A DNA stretch of 64,000 nucleotides from Notoacmeibacter marinus (GCF_002238045.1 NZ_NBYO01000001.1:1054001-1118000); one strand, 5' to 3'. Positions 16,490 to 26,543 are shown, counted from the stretch's first letter. Notes: generated from the letters alone by a model not told the origin. Program-made: numbers and translations.

Positions 16490-17155
16490 ATGAGCATCCG
16501 CACACTGATCGTCGGCGCTTCGGGCGGCATTGGCGCGGCGCTCGTCGCAAGATGCGGCGACGATGGTGAGGTGGTAACGCTCTCGCGCTCCGCCGACGGT
16601 CTCGATGTCACCGACGAGGCCAGTGTCGAACGGGCGGTCGCGACGCTGGACGGCGCGTTCCAGCGCATGTTCATCACGGTCGGCATTCTGGCGCCGGCGG
16701 GCGGCGAGCCGGAACGGCGGCTGGGCGAGGTGGCGCAGGATGCTCTGGCGCAGCTTTTCGCCGTCAACGCATCCGGGCCGTTGCTCGTCCTCAAACATCT
16801 CGTTCCGTATCTGCCAAAGGGCGAGATTGCGCGCATCGGGGTTTTGTCGGCGCGGGTCGGCTCCATCGGCGATAACGGGATCGGCGGGTGGTATGCCTAC
16901 CGGGCCTCGAAAGCGGCGCTGAACCAGTTCGTCCGTACGGCGGCGATCGAACTGTCGCGCAGCCATCCGAAAAGCATTCTCGCGGCCCTTCATCCCGGCA
17001 CGGTGGCAACGCCCTTCACCGCCGACTATCAGGGCCGGCACAAGACGGTACCGCCCGAGGCCGCGGCGGAAAATCTCGCCCGCGTGCTGGGCGAACTCGC
17101 GCCCGCCGATACGGGATCGTTCAGGGATCAGAACGGCGAAACGGTCGAGTGGTGA
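16490..17155 (+). CDS. Short-chain dehydrogenase/reductase
   Basis: A 221-residue SDR protein. The cofactor loop is LIVGASGGIGAAL at the N-terminus, and the catalytic pair is in YAYRASKAALN (Tyr and Lys four apart), with Ser in the VLSARVGSIGD segment. It is shorter than most SDRs and resembles the CsgA/C-factor-like subgroup. The substrate cannot be read from sequence. It follows asd behind a terminator, so is probably expressed separately, and converges with the M3 peptidase gene. Confidence 0.85.
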   Translation: MSIRTLIVGASGGIGAALVARCGDDGEVVTLSRSADGLDVTDEASVERAVATLDGAFQRMFITVGILAPAGGEPERRLGEVAQDALAQLFAVNASGPLLVLKHLVPYLPKGEIARIGVLSARVGSIGDNGIGGWYAYRASKAALNQFVRTAAIELSRSHPKSILAALHPGTVATPFTADYQGRHKTVPPEAAAENLARVLGELAPADTGSFRDQNGETVEW

Positions 17156-17163
17156 AGTCCTAT

Positions 17164-17179
17164 CGTTTCACGTGAATCA
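17164..17179. other. parS-like ParB-binding site
   Basis: The 16-mer CGTTTCACGTGAATCA matches the bacterial chromosomal parS consensus TGTTTCACGTGAAACA at 14 of 16 positions, including the whole central TTTCACGTGAA. It lies in the 21-base gap between two convergent genes and overlaps the last codon of the peptidase gene. No parA or parB is in the window. ParB-parS sites normally cluster around the replication origin. Confidence 0.5.
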
Positions 17180-19243
17180 TATTTCGCGGCCCGCTTCGGT
17201 CAGAAGACCGCGCTTCCGCATCATGGCGTCGGGGTTCGGCATCTGTCCGCGAAAGGCGCTGTAGAGCTTTTCGGGGTCCGCGCTGCCGCCGGCGGCATAG
17301 ATGTTGTCGCGTAGCTTCTGCGCGATTTCGGGATGAAAGGGATCGCCCGCCTCGGTAAAGGCTTCGAAGGCGTCGGCGTCCAGCACTTCGCTCCACATAT
17401 AGGAATAGTAGCCGGCTGAATAACCGTCGCCGGCAAAGATGTGCTGGAAGTGCGGGCTGCGATGGCGCATGGCGATGGCGTCCGGCTTGCCAAGCATTTT
17501 CATGGTCTCGGCCTCGAAGGCGATGGGATCGTCGGCAGGCGCGCCGGCGTGGTACTTCATGTCCATCAGCGCCGAAGCCGTGAACTCGACCGTCGCGAAG
17601 CCCTGGCCAAAATCCTGCGCCGCCTTCAGCTTGTCCATCAGATCCTGCGGCATCGGCTCGCCGGTCTTCACATGGCGCAGATGGCTTTGCATGATTTCCG
17701 GGACGGTCAGCCAGTGCTCGTAGAGCTGGCTCGGCAGTTCGACGAAATCGCGGCTGACGGAGGTGCCGGAAATGGACGGCCAGGTGACCTCGGACAGCAG
17801 GCCGTGCAACGCGTGGCCGAATTCATGGAAGAGCGTGCGCGCCTCATCCATGGAGAGCAGGGCCGGCTGGCCGGTCTGCGGCTTGGCGAAGTTCATGACA
17901 TTGTAGATGATCGGCATGTCGCCGCCATCGAGCTTGTGGGCGCTTTGCAGCCGGCTCATCCAGGCACCGGAGCGCTTGCTCGGACGATTGAAATAGTCGG
18001 CAAGGAAGACGCCGCGCAGGCTGCCGTCGCCGTCGCGCACCTCGAATGTGCGGACATCCTCATGCCAGCCTTTCAGGTCTGGCCGTTCCACCATCTGCAG
18101 GCCGAACAGGCGGCGGGCGACATCGAAGCACGCTTCGATCACGCGCTCCAAGGCCAGATAGGGCTTCAGTTCCGCCTCATCGAAGGCGAAGCGCTCGGCG
18201 CGCAGCTTTTCCTGCCAGTAGCGCCAGTCCGGCCCGGCGATCTCGGCGTTCTGCCCGGCGTCGGCTGCCAGCCTGCCCAAAGCCTTGCGGTCGTTCTCGG
18301 CGACGGCCTTGGCGCGTTCCCAGACCGGCTCCAGCAGGCCCATCACGCGGTCGGGCGTCTTGGCCATGGTGTTGTCGAGCTTGAAGGCGGCAAAGGTCGG
18401 ATAGCCGAGAAGCTTCGCCTTCTCATCGCGCAGTTTCAGCGTCTCGGCGATGATCGGCGCGTTGTCGGTCTCGTCGGAGAGGCTACCGCGATTGGTGAAG
18501 GCCTCATAGGCGGCCTGGCGGAACTCCGCCTTGTCGGAGGCCTGCATGAACGGCTCGTAGAGCGAGCGCGACAGGGTGACAACGTAGCGGCCTTCATGGC
18601 CGCGTGCTTCGGCCGTGGAAGCCATCGCAGCGATCAGATCGTCCGGCAGGCCGGCGACATCGGCCTCGTCCAGAACCAGTTCCCATTCCGCCTCATCCTT
18701 CAGGACGTTCTGGCCGAAGGCGGCGCCGAGTTCGGCCAGCCGCGCGCCGATTTCGGCGAAGCGTTCGCGGTCGGCCCCTTCCAGCTTGGCGCCGGCGCGC
18801 ACGAAACCCTTCCAGGTCTTCTCCAGCACCTGCGCGGTTTCGCCGTCGAGGCCGAGCCGGTCGCGCTTCTCCCAGAGCGCATCGACGCGCGCAAAGAGCT
18901 TCTCATTCATGGCGATGGCGGTGAAATGCCGGCTCATCGCGGGCGACAGCTTGCGTTCCAGCGCCTGGATATGCGGGTTGGTGTCCGCACCGGCGAGACC
19001 CCAGAAGATGGCCGAGACCCGCGACAGGGCTTCGCCCGCCAGTTCCAGCGGCTTCAGCGTGTTGTCGACCGTCGCTTCGGCATCGTCGCCGGCAATCGCC
19101 TCGATCTCCGTCAGATGGGCAGCCATGGCGGCTTCGAAGACGGGTTCGAAATCGGCCTGGTCGATGGCAGCATAGTCGGGCAGGCCATGTTCGCCCGTCC
19201 AGTTCGTGAGGGGATGGGCGGCAAGATCGATGGAGGCGGTCAT
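17177..19243 (-). CDS. M3-family oligopeptidase (oligopeptidase A / Dcp type)
   Basis: A 688-residue zinc metallopeptidase of family M3. The zinc motif HEFGHALHGLLSEV lies near residue 475, inside the typical MDEARTLFHEFGHALH block. The family tail with FQHIFAGDGYSAGYYSYMWS is present. No signal peptide is seen, so it acts in the cytoplasm, degrading short peptides and cleaved signal peptides. Oligopeptidase A and dipeptidyl carboxypeptidase are hard to separate by sequence, so I give no symbol. The gene appears monocistronic. Confidence 0.93.
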   Translation of the reverse strand: MTASIDLAAHPLTNWTGEHGLPDYAAIDQADFEPVFEAAMAAHLTEIEAIAGDDAEATVDNTLKPLELAGEALSRVSAIFWGLAGADTNPHIQALERKLSPAMSRHFTAIAMNEKLFARVDALWEKRDRLGLDGETAQVLEKTWKGFVRAGAKLEGADRERFAEIGARLAELGAAFGQNVLKDEAEWELVLDEADVAGLPDDLIAAMASTAEARGHEGRYVVTLSRSLYEPFMQASDKAEFRQAAYEAFTNRGSLSDETDNAPIIAETLKLRDEKAKLLGYPTFAAFKLDNTMAKTPDRVMGLLEPVWERAKAVAENDRKALGRLAADAGQNAEIAGPDWRYWQEKLRAERFAFDEAELKPYLALERVIEACFDVARRLFGLQMVERPDLKGWHEDVRTFEVRDGDGSLRGVFLADYFNRPSKRSGAWMSRLQSAHKLDGGDMPIIYNVMNFAKPQTGQPALLSMDEARTLFHEFGHALHGLLSEVTWPSISGTSVSRDFVELPSQLYEHWLTVPEIMQSHLRHVKTGEPMPQDLMDKLKAAQDFGQGFATVEFTASALMDMKYHAGAPADDPIAFEAETMKMLGKPDAIAMRHRSPHFQHIFAGDGYSAGYYSYMWSEVLDADAFEAFTEAGDPFHPEIAQKLRDNIYAAGGSADPEKLYSAFRGQMPNPDAMMRKRGLLTEAGREI

Positions 19244-19311
19244 GAAACAGTCTTTGGCTGGGAATGAATGATCCCGACTACATAGGCAGCCTCACCCGGC
19301 CCGCCAATGCG

Positions 19312-20361
19312 TCATCCCATGCCGAGCGCAGCCTTCGCCTTGTCGGTCGGCTTCCAGCGGAACTCCGTGCGGATCACGCCATGGTCGCCGGTGCCGCTGA
19401 ATTTGTGGTCGTCGACGTTCAGGTGGTCATTCTCGACGATCATTTCGCGGAACAGCCAGAGACGGTCATCGCTATTGTCGTAGAACTGTTCGGAAAACAG
19501 GATGTGGTCGAGGCTCTCCCGGTCCTTCTTGAAGATATGGGTGTAGTAGACGTCGCGGGTAGAGCGATATTCCTGCAGCGTCTGGGCGGTATAGAGCCCG
19601 TTGTCGACGCCGCCGAAGGAGAGCGGCGCCAGATAACTCGGCTGTTCGGTCAGGATGTTCAGCGTGTTGCTCTGCTTGCCGTCATTCATGTCGCCGATGA
19701 TCACGACGGGCGTGTCCGTTTCCTTGGCGATTTTCGTAACGATGACGCGCAGGGCGGCCGCCTCGGCCGTGCGGCGGATGGTGGAGATGGCATAGCCGAG
19801 CGCGGTGACGTGATCGCCGTGAACATCGCGGTCGTACCAGTCGTCGCGCCAGATCTGCGTCGGGCGGCGGCTCTTGAAGTGGCAGACGAAGACATCGATG
19901 ACCGGCGTTGTGGGGTGCGGCTGGACCCTTGCGTGAAGGACGGGGCGCGAAAAGCTCGACAGATTGACGGCGATCGCCTCGGTCTGCGGATCGTCGCCTT
20001 CGGAACGCAGGACCATCTCATCGGGGAAATCGGTGATCCATTCCGGCTCGCCAACCAGTATCTCCTCGCGCACCGCGCCGGCGCAGACAATGCTGCGGCC
20101 ATCGTGATCGGGCGGCACGAGAGGCGTATGGCTGTCGCTCAGGCCGGCGCTCTCCAGCGCATCGACCAGCGCTTGGCGCGCCCATAATTCCTGGAAACCG
20201 ACGAAATCCGGAGAGAGCCTTGCCAGCGTGTCGCCGGTCCATCGAATCTTGCGGTCGTAGATCTCCTGCGTCCAGCCATCGGCGTCGCTATAGATCGCTT
20301 CGCCCGGCAATTGCAGGTTGTAGAGATTGAAGCTGGCGAACGAAATGTCGCGATCGGCCAT
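19312..20361 (-). CDS. Endonuclease/exonuclease/phosphatase-fold protein
   Basis: A 349-residue protein of the EEP superfamily (DNase I/exonuclease III fold). Visible motifs in order are SFASFNLYNLQ, FVGFQELWA with the metal-binding Glu, VFVCHFKSRR, VVIIGDMNDGKQSNTL and a final GTGDHGVIRTEF with the catalytic Asp-His. The substrate could be nucleic acid or a phosphoester; the sequence does not decide. I start at the ATG at 20361 (MADRDISFASFN); the frame extends back to 20487 without family similarity. It is divergent from the marR gene. Confidence 0.85.
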   Translation of the reverse strand: MADRDISFASFNLYNLQLPGEAIYSDADGWTQEIYDRKIRWTGDTLARLSPDFVGFQELWARQALVDALESAGLSDSHTPLVPPDHDGRSIVCAGAVREEILVGEPEWITDFPDEMVLRSEGDDPQTEAIAVNLSSFSRPVLHARVQPHPTTPVIDVFVCHFKSRRPTQIWRDDWYDRDVHGDHVTALGYAISTIRRTAEAAALRVIVTKIAKETDTPVVIIGDMNDGKQSNTLNILTEQPSYLAPLSFGGVDNGLYTAQTLQEYRSTRDVYYTHIFKKDRESLDHILFSEQFYDNSDDRLWLFREMIVENDHLNVDDHKFSGTGDHGVIRTEFRWKPTDKAKAALGMG

Positions 20362-20495
20362 GGCACACCCTTTCCAAACCACTAGCCGAGGAAAAATATC
20401 TGCAAATTGCGACGGAGCCGTGACAAATAGGAATAGATACCGAAGGGCCCGCCGCCTCTGATGAATGCGAATGCGATGCTTCTCCAATCATCCCC

Positions 20496-20523
20496 TTGCA
20501 AGGTCAAAAGGCCACCATATAAT
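20496..20523 (+). promoter_or_regulatory. Sigma-70-type promoter of the marR-MFS operon
   Basis: TTGCAA (20496-20501) and a perfect TATAAT (20518-20523) are separated by 16 bases. This predicts transcription from about 20530 and a leader of some 24 bases. The surrounding AT-rich stretch stands out from the GC-rich neighbourhood. Confidence 0.65.
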
Positions 20524-20555
20524 AAGGCGCTCTTATAATCATATGGTCTTATTAT
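20519..20555. promoter_or_regulatory. Inverted repeat, candidate MarR operator
   Basis: ATAATAAG (20519-20526) and CTTATTAT (20548-20555) form perfect inverted arms 21 bases apart. The left arm overlaps the -10 box and the right arm overlaps the start codon of the marR gene. This is a typical position for autorepression, and binding there would block the operon. The assignment is inferred from position and symmetry. Confidence 0.5.
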
Positions 20556-21045
20556 GTCTCCCTACGATTGCGACTCTTCCATTTTCGTTGTGTTCGATCT
20601 CGTGCGGGCCTTTCGAAGCCGCTTCGAGGAGGCCGTGGCAGCCTCATCCGTTGCGGTGACGCCTGCAGAATCGCGTGTATTGCTCGATCTGACGAAGCAT
20701 GGGCCGTCGCGCCAGGCTGAGATCGGCGAGCGGCTTTCCATTGGTGCGATGAGCGTGACGGGTCTGGTCGACCGGCTGGAGCGCGCCGGGTTCATCCGCC
20801 GCGAAGCCGATCCGCATGATCGCCGGGCAAAATGTATCCATCTGACCGATGCGAGCCGATCGGTTCTGGACGAGGTCCAGTCGGTCAAACAGGCACTGCG
20901 CGAACGTGCCGGTCGCGGCATCGACCCAGCCGATTACGAGGTTTATGCACGGGTCATCCGCCGCATGCGGTCCAATCTGGCCGACGATCCACAACCCGAA
21001 GACGCTTTGCCGTCGAACGCCGGATCGGAGCGGTCCAATGCTTGA
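20554..21045 (+). CDS. MarR-family transcriptional regulator
   Basis: A 163-residue winged-helix protein of the MarR family. The DNA-binding region includes LTKHGPSRQAEIGERLSIGA, here cut at 20 residues, followed by VTGLVDRLERAGFIRREADPHDRR, of which GLVDRLERAGFIRR and the wing residues DPHDRRAK are diagnostic. MarR proteins are usually ligand-released repressors of adjacent transporter genes. The next gene, an MFS drug-efflux-type transporter, overlaps this one by eight bases, so the pair forms an operon. A strong promoter and an inverted repeat overlap the start. No good ribosome site precedes the ATG. Confidence 0.88.
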   Translation: MSPYDCDSSIFVVFDLVRAFRSRFEEAVAASSVAVTPAESRVLLDLTKHGPSRQAEIGERLSIGAMSVTGLVDRLERAGFIRREADPHDRRAKCIHLTDASRSVLDEVQSVKQALRERAGRGIDPADYEVYARVIRRMRSNLADDPQPEDALPSNAGSERSNA

Positions 21046-22366
21046 GCGCTCCGGTCTCACTACGTTCGAAACAGATGGCGATAGCGAGCCGAAGGCGGAA
21101 TCGCGGCCGATCATGAGCGAACGGCGGGTCAGCCTCCTCGGCGCGCTTTTCGTTGCCATCGGGCCGATCTCCATGGCCCTCTACACTCCGGCAATGACAG
21201 AGATCGTCAATGCTTTCGGCACCACCGAATCCATGGTGAAGCTGACACTGACGCTCTATTTCGCTGGCTTTGCCGTATCGCAGCTTATTGCAGGCCCGCT
21301 CTCGGACGCGCTTGGGCGCCGGCCTGTGACCATCCTTTTCATGGCGATCTATCTCGTCGCCTCCCTGACGGCGCTTTTCGCTCCCTCGATCGGGTTCCTG
21401 ATCGCCGCGCGGTTCGTCCAAGGCATTGGCGCATCCGCAGGGCAGGCCATTGCGCGCGCGGTCGTCCGCGACCTTTTCACCATGGACCAGAGTTCGCGGG
21501 TGATGAACCTGATCGGGATCATTCTGGCGGTCGGTCCCGCCGTCGCGCCGACTGTCGGTGGGCTGATGCTGGAAGTCACGACATGGCAGGCGCTTTTCGT
21601 CCTCATGGCCGTTCTCGGTTTGACCGTCATCGCCGGGGCGGTGTTCGGCCTTCGAGAAACCGTCACGCCGGATCGCTCGCGCCTGAATTTTCGGGCGCTG
21701 GGCGGCTCCTATCTGCAATTGCTCGGCAATCGGCATTTTCTGACCACAAGCGGGGTGCTCGGTGGCACCGTCGGCGCGCTTTACGCCCAGTCGACCTTTC
21801 TGCCGTTTATTCTGATGAACGATGTCGGTCTTTCGGCGAGCCAGTTCGGCGCGTCCATGTTGATGCAGTCCGGCAGTTTCTTTGCTGGCTCGCTTGTCAC
21901 ACGCGCGCTGATGAAACGCTTTAGCGCCTACCGGCTGGTCCCCGGCGGAATGGTCTTTATCGCCATTGGCGCGCTCGGCATATCACTGCTGCTGTTTCGA
22001 GCACCGAGCTTTCTGAATGTGATGGGACCGGTCGCCTTCTACGCGTTCGGCATCGCGCTGATCATGCCCGCCATGCTAACGGCGTCGCTTGCACCCTTTC
22101 CGCACATTGCGGGCGCGGCATCCTCGATGAACGGGTTCATCCAGATGGGCGCGGGTCTCACCGTCGGCACGATTGGCGCCCTTATCGGCGATCCGACCTT
22201 CGCGATGGGGCTTCTGATCCCGCTCATGGGGCTGTCGGCCATCGTCTCATACGCGATCTATCGCCATAATCCGCATCTGGCCGAACCCGAACCGGTGCGC
22301 AATGTCACCATCGGTCCGCAATCGACGGGCCGGGCGCTACGCATCGAGACGAACCGGAACGATTGA
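21038..22366 (+). CDS. Bcr/CflA-type MFS drug-efflux transporter
   Basis: A 442-residue, 12-helix major facilitator of the Bcr/CflA drug:H+ antiporter family. The loop 2-3 signature GPLSDALGRRPV and the helix-5 drug-antiporter motif ILAVGPAVAPTVGG are present. It likely exports a toxic small molecule sensed by the coupled MarR regulator. I use the ATG at 21038, which overlaps the marR stop and has GGAG upstream. An internal Met at 21113, closer to the first helix, is an alternative. The substrate is unknown. Confidence 0.88.
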   Translation: MLERSGLTTFETDGDSEPKAESRPIMSERRVSLLGALFVAIGPISMALYTPAMTEIVNAFGTTESMVKLTLTLYFAGFAVSQLIAGPLSDALGRRPVTILFMAIYLVASLTALFAPSIGFLIAARFVQGIGASAGQAIARAVVRDLFTMDQSSRVMNLIGIILAVGPAVAPTVGGLMLEVTTWQALFVLMAVLGLTVIAGAVFGLRETVTPDRSRLNFRALGGSYLQLLGNRHFLTTSGVLGGTVGALYAQSTFLPFILMNDVGLSASQFGASMLMQSGSFFAGSLVTRALMKRFSAYRLVPGGMVFIAIGALGISLLLFRAPSFLNVMGPVAFYAFGIALIMPAMLTASLAPFPHIAGAASSMNGFIQMGAGLTVGTIGALIGDPTFAMGLLIPLMGLSAIVSYAIYRHNPHLAEPEPVRNVTIGPQSTGRALRIETNRND

Positions 22367-22370
22367 CGCG

Positions 22371-23603
22371 TCAGTCGTCAGCCAGTCTCGTCTCGATATG
22401 GCTGGCGGCTTCCAGCGTCTTGTGGACCGGACATTTGTCGGCGATGGCGAGAATGGAATCGTGCTGATCGGCCGGTGCGCCATCCTCGATGGAGATGAAG
22501 CGGCGGAACCGGTCGATCCGACCGGTCAGTCCCTTCTCGGCGCATTCCTCGCAATCCTTGACGTGGATCTTGTCGTGCTCGACCGCGACGCTCACCTTGC
22601 CGATCGGCCAGCCTTTGCGCTCGACGTAGAGGCGTATGGTCATCGCGGTGCAGGCCGCCAGCCCGACTGACAGATAATCGTAAGGGGACGGGCCGCTGTT
22701 CAGACCGCCATAATCCTCCGGCTCGTCGGCCAGCATGGTGTGGCCATCGGCGTTGATAGCAAGCTGGAACTTCCCGCCGCCCGTTTCCGCGGCGACGACG
22801 CGGCCGGGCTGAACTTTCGGGAAATGGATCTGGCCGTGATCGCCGATATAACGCGCGGCCCAGGCGCCGATCATCGCTGCGACGAATTCGGCATCGGCCG
22901 GATCGTCCAGCAAATGGCTTGCCCCATCCAGCCCGATGAAGCTTTTCGGGTGGAACGCCGCTTCGTAGAGCGCGCGAGCATTCTCCACGTCGACGGTATC
23001 GTCGGTCGGTGAATGCATGATGAGGAGCGGACGACGCAGGCCACGCACCGTCTCCAGCAGCTTCTGCTCGCAGGCATCGTCGATAAAGCTTTTGCGGATG
23101 GCGAATCGCCGCCCGCCGAGCGTCACCTGCGCTTCGCCTCTGGTTTCGATGGCGTCCAGATCGGCTTCGAAATTGCCGAGCACGTGGCTGACGTCGGAGG
23201 GCGCGCCGATGGTCACGACGCCTTCGATCGACGGCGCGCGGGCTGTCGCCTGCAACACTGCCGCGCCACCCAGCGAATGGCCGATCAGCAGGCGCACGGC
23301 CATGCCGCGTTGCTCCATGAAGGCGAGCGCCGCGCAGAGGTCCTCCACATTGGACGAAAAATCGGTATTGGCGAAATCGCCGCCTGAGCCGCCGAGGCCG
23401 GTGAAGTCGAACCGCAACACGCCGAAGCCATGTTCGGTGAGCGCGGCGGCCACACGGCGTGCGGCGTGGATGTCCTTGGAGCAGGTGAAGCAATGGGCGA
23501 AAAGCGCATAGCGCGTCGCTACGCCGCTTTCCGGCAGGTCGAGCCGGGCGGCCAGTTCGTTGCCCAGCGCTCCGGTGAAGGTCAGTTTTTCGCTTCTCGC
23601 CAT
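22371..23603 (-). CDS. Alpha/beta-hydrolase fused to an OsmC-like domain
   Basis: A 410-residue bifunctional protein. Residues 1-255 form an alpha/beta hydrolase: HCFTCSKD oxyanion region, nucleophile Ser110 in GHSLGG, and an acid/His near the domain end (DGASHLLDD). Residues 265-410 form an OsmC/Ohr-like domain with the redox cysteine pair in LAACTAMT and ADKCPVHKTL. OsmC-type proteins reduce organic hydroperoxides, so the hydrolase may release acyl or lipid peroxides for the second domain; that is inference. The start at 23603 is where similarity begins. It converges tail-to-tail with the MFS gene, four bases away. Confidence 0.9.
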   Translation of the reverse strand: MARSEKLTFTGALGNELAARLDLPESGVATRYALFAHCFTCSKDIHAARRVAAALTEHGFGVLRFDFTGLGGSGGDFANTDFSSNVEDLCAALAFMEQRGMAVRLLIGHSLGGAAVLQATARAPSIEGVVTIGAPSDVSHVLGNFEADLDAIETRGEAQVTLGGRRFAIRKSFIDDACEQKLLETVRGLRRPLLIMHSPTDDTVDVENARALYEAAFHPKSFIGLDGASHLLDDPADAEFVAAMIGAWAARYIGDHGQIHFPKVQPGRVVAAETGGGKFQLAINADGHTMLADEPEDYGGLNSGPSPYDYLSVGLAACTAMTIRLYVERKGWPIGKVSVAVEHDKIHVKDCEECAEKGLTGRIDRFRRFISIEDGAPADQHDSILAIADKCPVHKTLEAASHIETRLADD

Positions 23604-23758
23604 GTCCCGCTCCGTTTTATGCATTGCTACAGAATTCGGCTGGAATTGCGAAGTGTTACGCCTGGGACTTGGGCAGAGGCGGTCCGTGTCGTTGCGCCTC
23701 CCTTGCGACATGGCGGAAGATTGGACGCACGGATCGTTCGAAGCGGTCTCGGAGAAGC

Positions 23759-24403
23759 CTAGCGGTCGATGAGCTCCGGGGTCGAGCGATGCTGCCAGCC
23801 GCGCGCGGCCAGTTCCGGTTCGTCGGTCTGGCTTTTCGGATAGCCGATGCACAGAATGGCGATCAACGACCAGTGTTCTGGCACATCCAGCAGATCGGCA
23901 ACGAAGCGCGGCTCGAGGATCGACACCCATCCCACGCCGATGCCTTGTGCGCGAGCTGCGAGCCAGAACGTATGGATCGCCATCACCGTGGAATAGCGCA
24001 GCATTTCCGGCATGGTTGCGATGCCGAGACCATGGCCGGCCGCTGGATTTTCATCGGAAAACACGGCGAGAACCTCCGGCGCTTCCCGAAGACCATGCAG
24101 TTTGAGCGCGCGATAGGCGGCGGCCCTTTCCGAGTCATAGGCGCGCACGGCTATGCGGCTGGCGGCGTCGACATGCGTCGTCAGCCTGGCGCGGCGATCC
24201 GGCGACGAAATGCGGATAAAGCGCCATGGCTGCGCATTGCCGACGGACGGGGCGAGCGCCGTTAGTGCGATCAGCCGTTCGAGCGCGCCATCCGGTAGCG
24301 CCTCGTCGGAAAAGTGCCGCACATCGCGACGCCAGGCGAGCAGGGTTTCGAACTCCGTCCGAAAGTCCTCGTCGAATACGGGAGGGCGCGCACCGTCTTG
24401 CAG
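23759..24403 (-). CDS. bluB: 5,6-dimethylbenzimidazole synthase, non-canonical start
   Basis: A nitroreductase-fold FMN enzyme that converts reduced FMN and oxygen into dimethylbenzimidazole, the lower ligand of cobalamin. Seen are APSVGNAQPWRFI, YRALKLHGLREAP and GVGWVSILEP with the catalytic Ser. The first in-frame ATG/GTG/TTG is GTG at 24322, but that would remove RRDVR, whose Asp is essential in Sinorhizobium BluB. The open frame continues upstream without a standard start. CTG at 24403 (or ATT at 24406) lies 11 (or 8) bases after a perfect GGAGG, giving 214 residues, the normal length. It is 36 bases downstream of argG. Confidence 0.85.
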   Translation of the reverse strand: MQDGARPPVFDEDFRTEFETLLAWRRDVRHFSDEALPDGALERLIALTALAPSVGNAQPWRFIRISSPDRRARLTTHVDAASRIAVRAYDSERAAAYRALKLHGLREAPEVLAVFSDENPAAGHGLGIATMPEMLRYSTVMAIHTFWLAARAQGIGVGWVSILEPRFVADLLDVPEHWSLIAILCIGYPKSQTDEPELAARGWQHRSTPELIDR

Positions 24404-24439
24404 AATAGGTCTGTCCTCCGCGAAGCTTCGCGTTCCCCT

Positions 24440-25669
<1,230 letters not shown>

Positions 25670-25940
25670 CGCCTGTCCCTCTCAACCATGTTGCAGCGCA
25701 AATGCGCCTTTCGTCCGGCGCTTCTAGCGCAGGGTAGGCTGGCTGAACAAGTCGTCGATGGACCGATTGTCGCTGGCTTCCGACACCCAGCACCCGCAAA
25801 CGATCGAACCGTTCACGGAGCGCGATGCTGCGTTGCAATATTTTTATGGCGACTCGCCGGGCAAGCCACTATATCGATCACCAGCGGGAGGGAATGTAGT
25901 GACCGGCGTCCATTGGCGCTCAAACCAGGATCGAAGCACA

Positions 25941-26543
25941 ATGTACCCGCATCTGTCCCATCTCGTTCACAAGGTTCTTCGCCATCCGAAAGCCGGTAGC
26001 GACAAGGCCGGGGCTTCGTCGTGGAAGACGACGGATATACGCCGTTTCACCGAAACCAAATGCGGCATGAAGGTCATGGTCCGGTATGGTGGGCCCGAAG
26101 ATGCTGCGGCGCTCTCCGACTTCCACCGCCGCCAGCGACCGGAAGACCTGCAGTTTCGCTTCCTGTCCTCCATGTCCACCGTCTCGCCGGAGCGGATCGC
26201 CGAAATGCTCGATGGCGATCACGAACACAAGGCCATTGTTCTGGCGTTCGAAGAACATGGCGCAGCCGTTCTCGGCTACGCGCTGGTCGCCGGCGACAAC
26301 CGATTCGATACGGCTGAGATTGCAATCAGCGTCGATCCGGCTTTTCGCCGACGCGGCATAGCATCGCTTCTGGTCTATGAGGCAGAACGGTTCGCCGAGG
26401 CGCGCGGTTACGGCGCGGCGCTCCTGATCGGCTCCCGGCGCAACCGGGCGGTGATCGAATTGGAACGTTCGCTCGGTTACCGGATCAGCACCATGCCCGA
26501 CGACGCCACGCTGAGCATGGCCGAACGGCCTCTGGTCAGCTGA
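25941..26543 (+). CDS. GNAT-fold acetyltransferase
   Basis: A roughly 200-residue protein with a GNAT domain in its C-terminal 160 residues. The acetyl-CoA-binding loop is VDPAFRRRGIASLLV (the R/Q-x-x-G-x-G/A type), preceded by VRYGGPEDAAALSDFH. That opening resembles the acetyltransferase module of Pat/PatZ protein acetyltransferases, but the substrate is unknown. The start is uncertain: ATG at 25941 has AGGA at suitable spacing, ATG at 26067 would give only the domain, and the frame is open to 25758. The gene is divergent from argG. Confidence 0.75.
   Translation: MYPHLSHLVHKVLRHPKAGSDKAGASSWKTTDIRRFTETKCGMKVMVRYGGPEDAAALSDFHRRQRPEDLQFRFLSSMSTVSPERIAEMLDGDHEHKAIVLAFEEHGAAVLGYALVAGDNRFDTAEIAISVDPAFRRRGIASLLVYEAERFAEARGYGAALLIGSRRNRAVIELERSLGYRISTMPDDATLSMAERPLVS

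Noticed and set aside
24320-24322. GTG at 24322 as the bluB start
   Set aside because: It would delete the conserved RRDVR segment, including the catalytic Asp, while the upstream frame encodes a normal BluB N-terminus.
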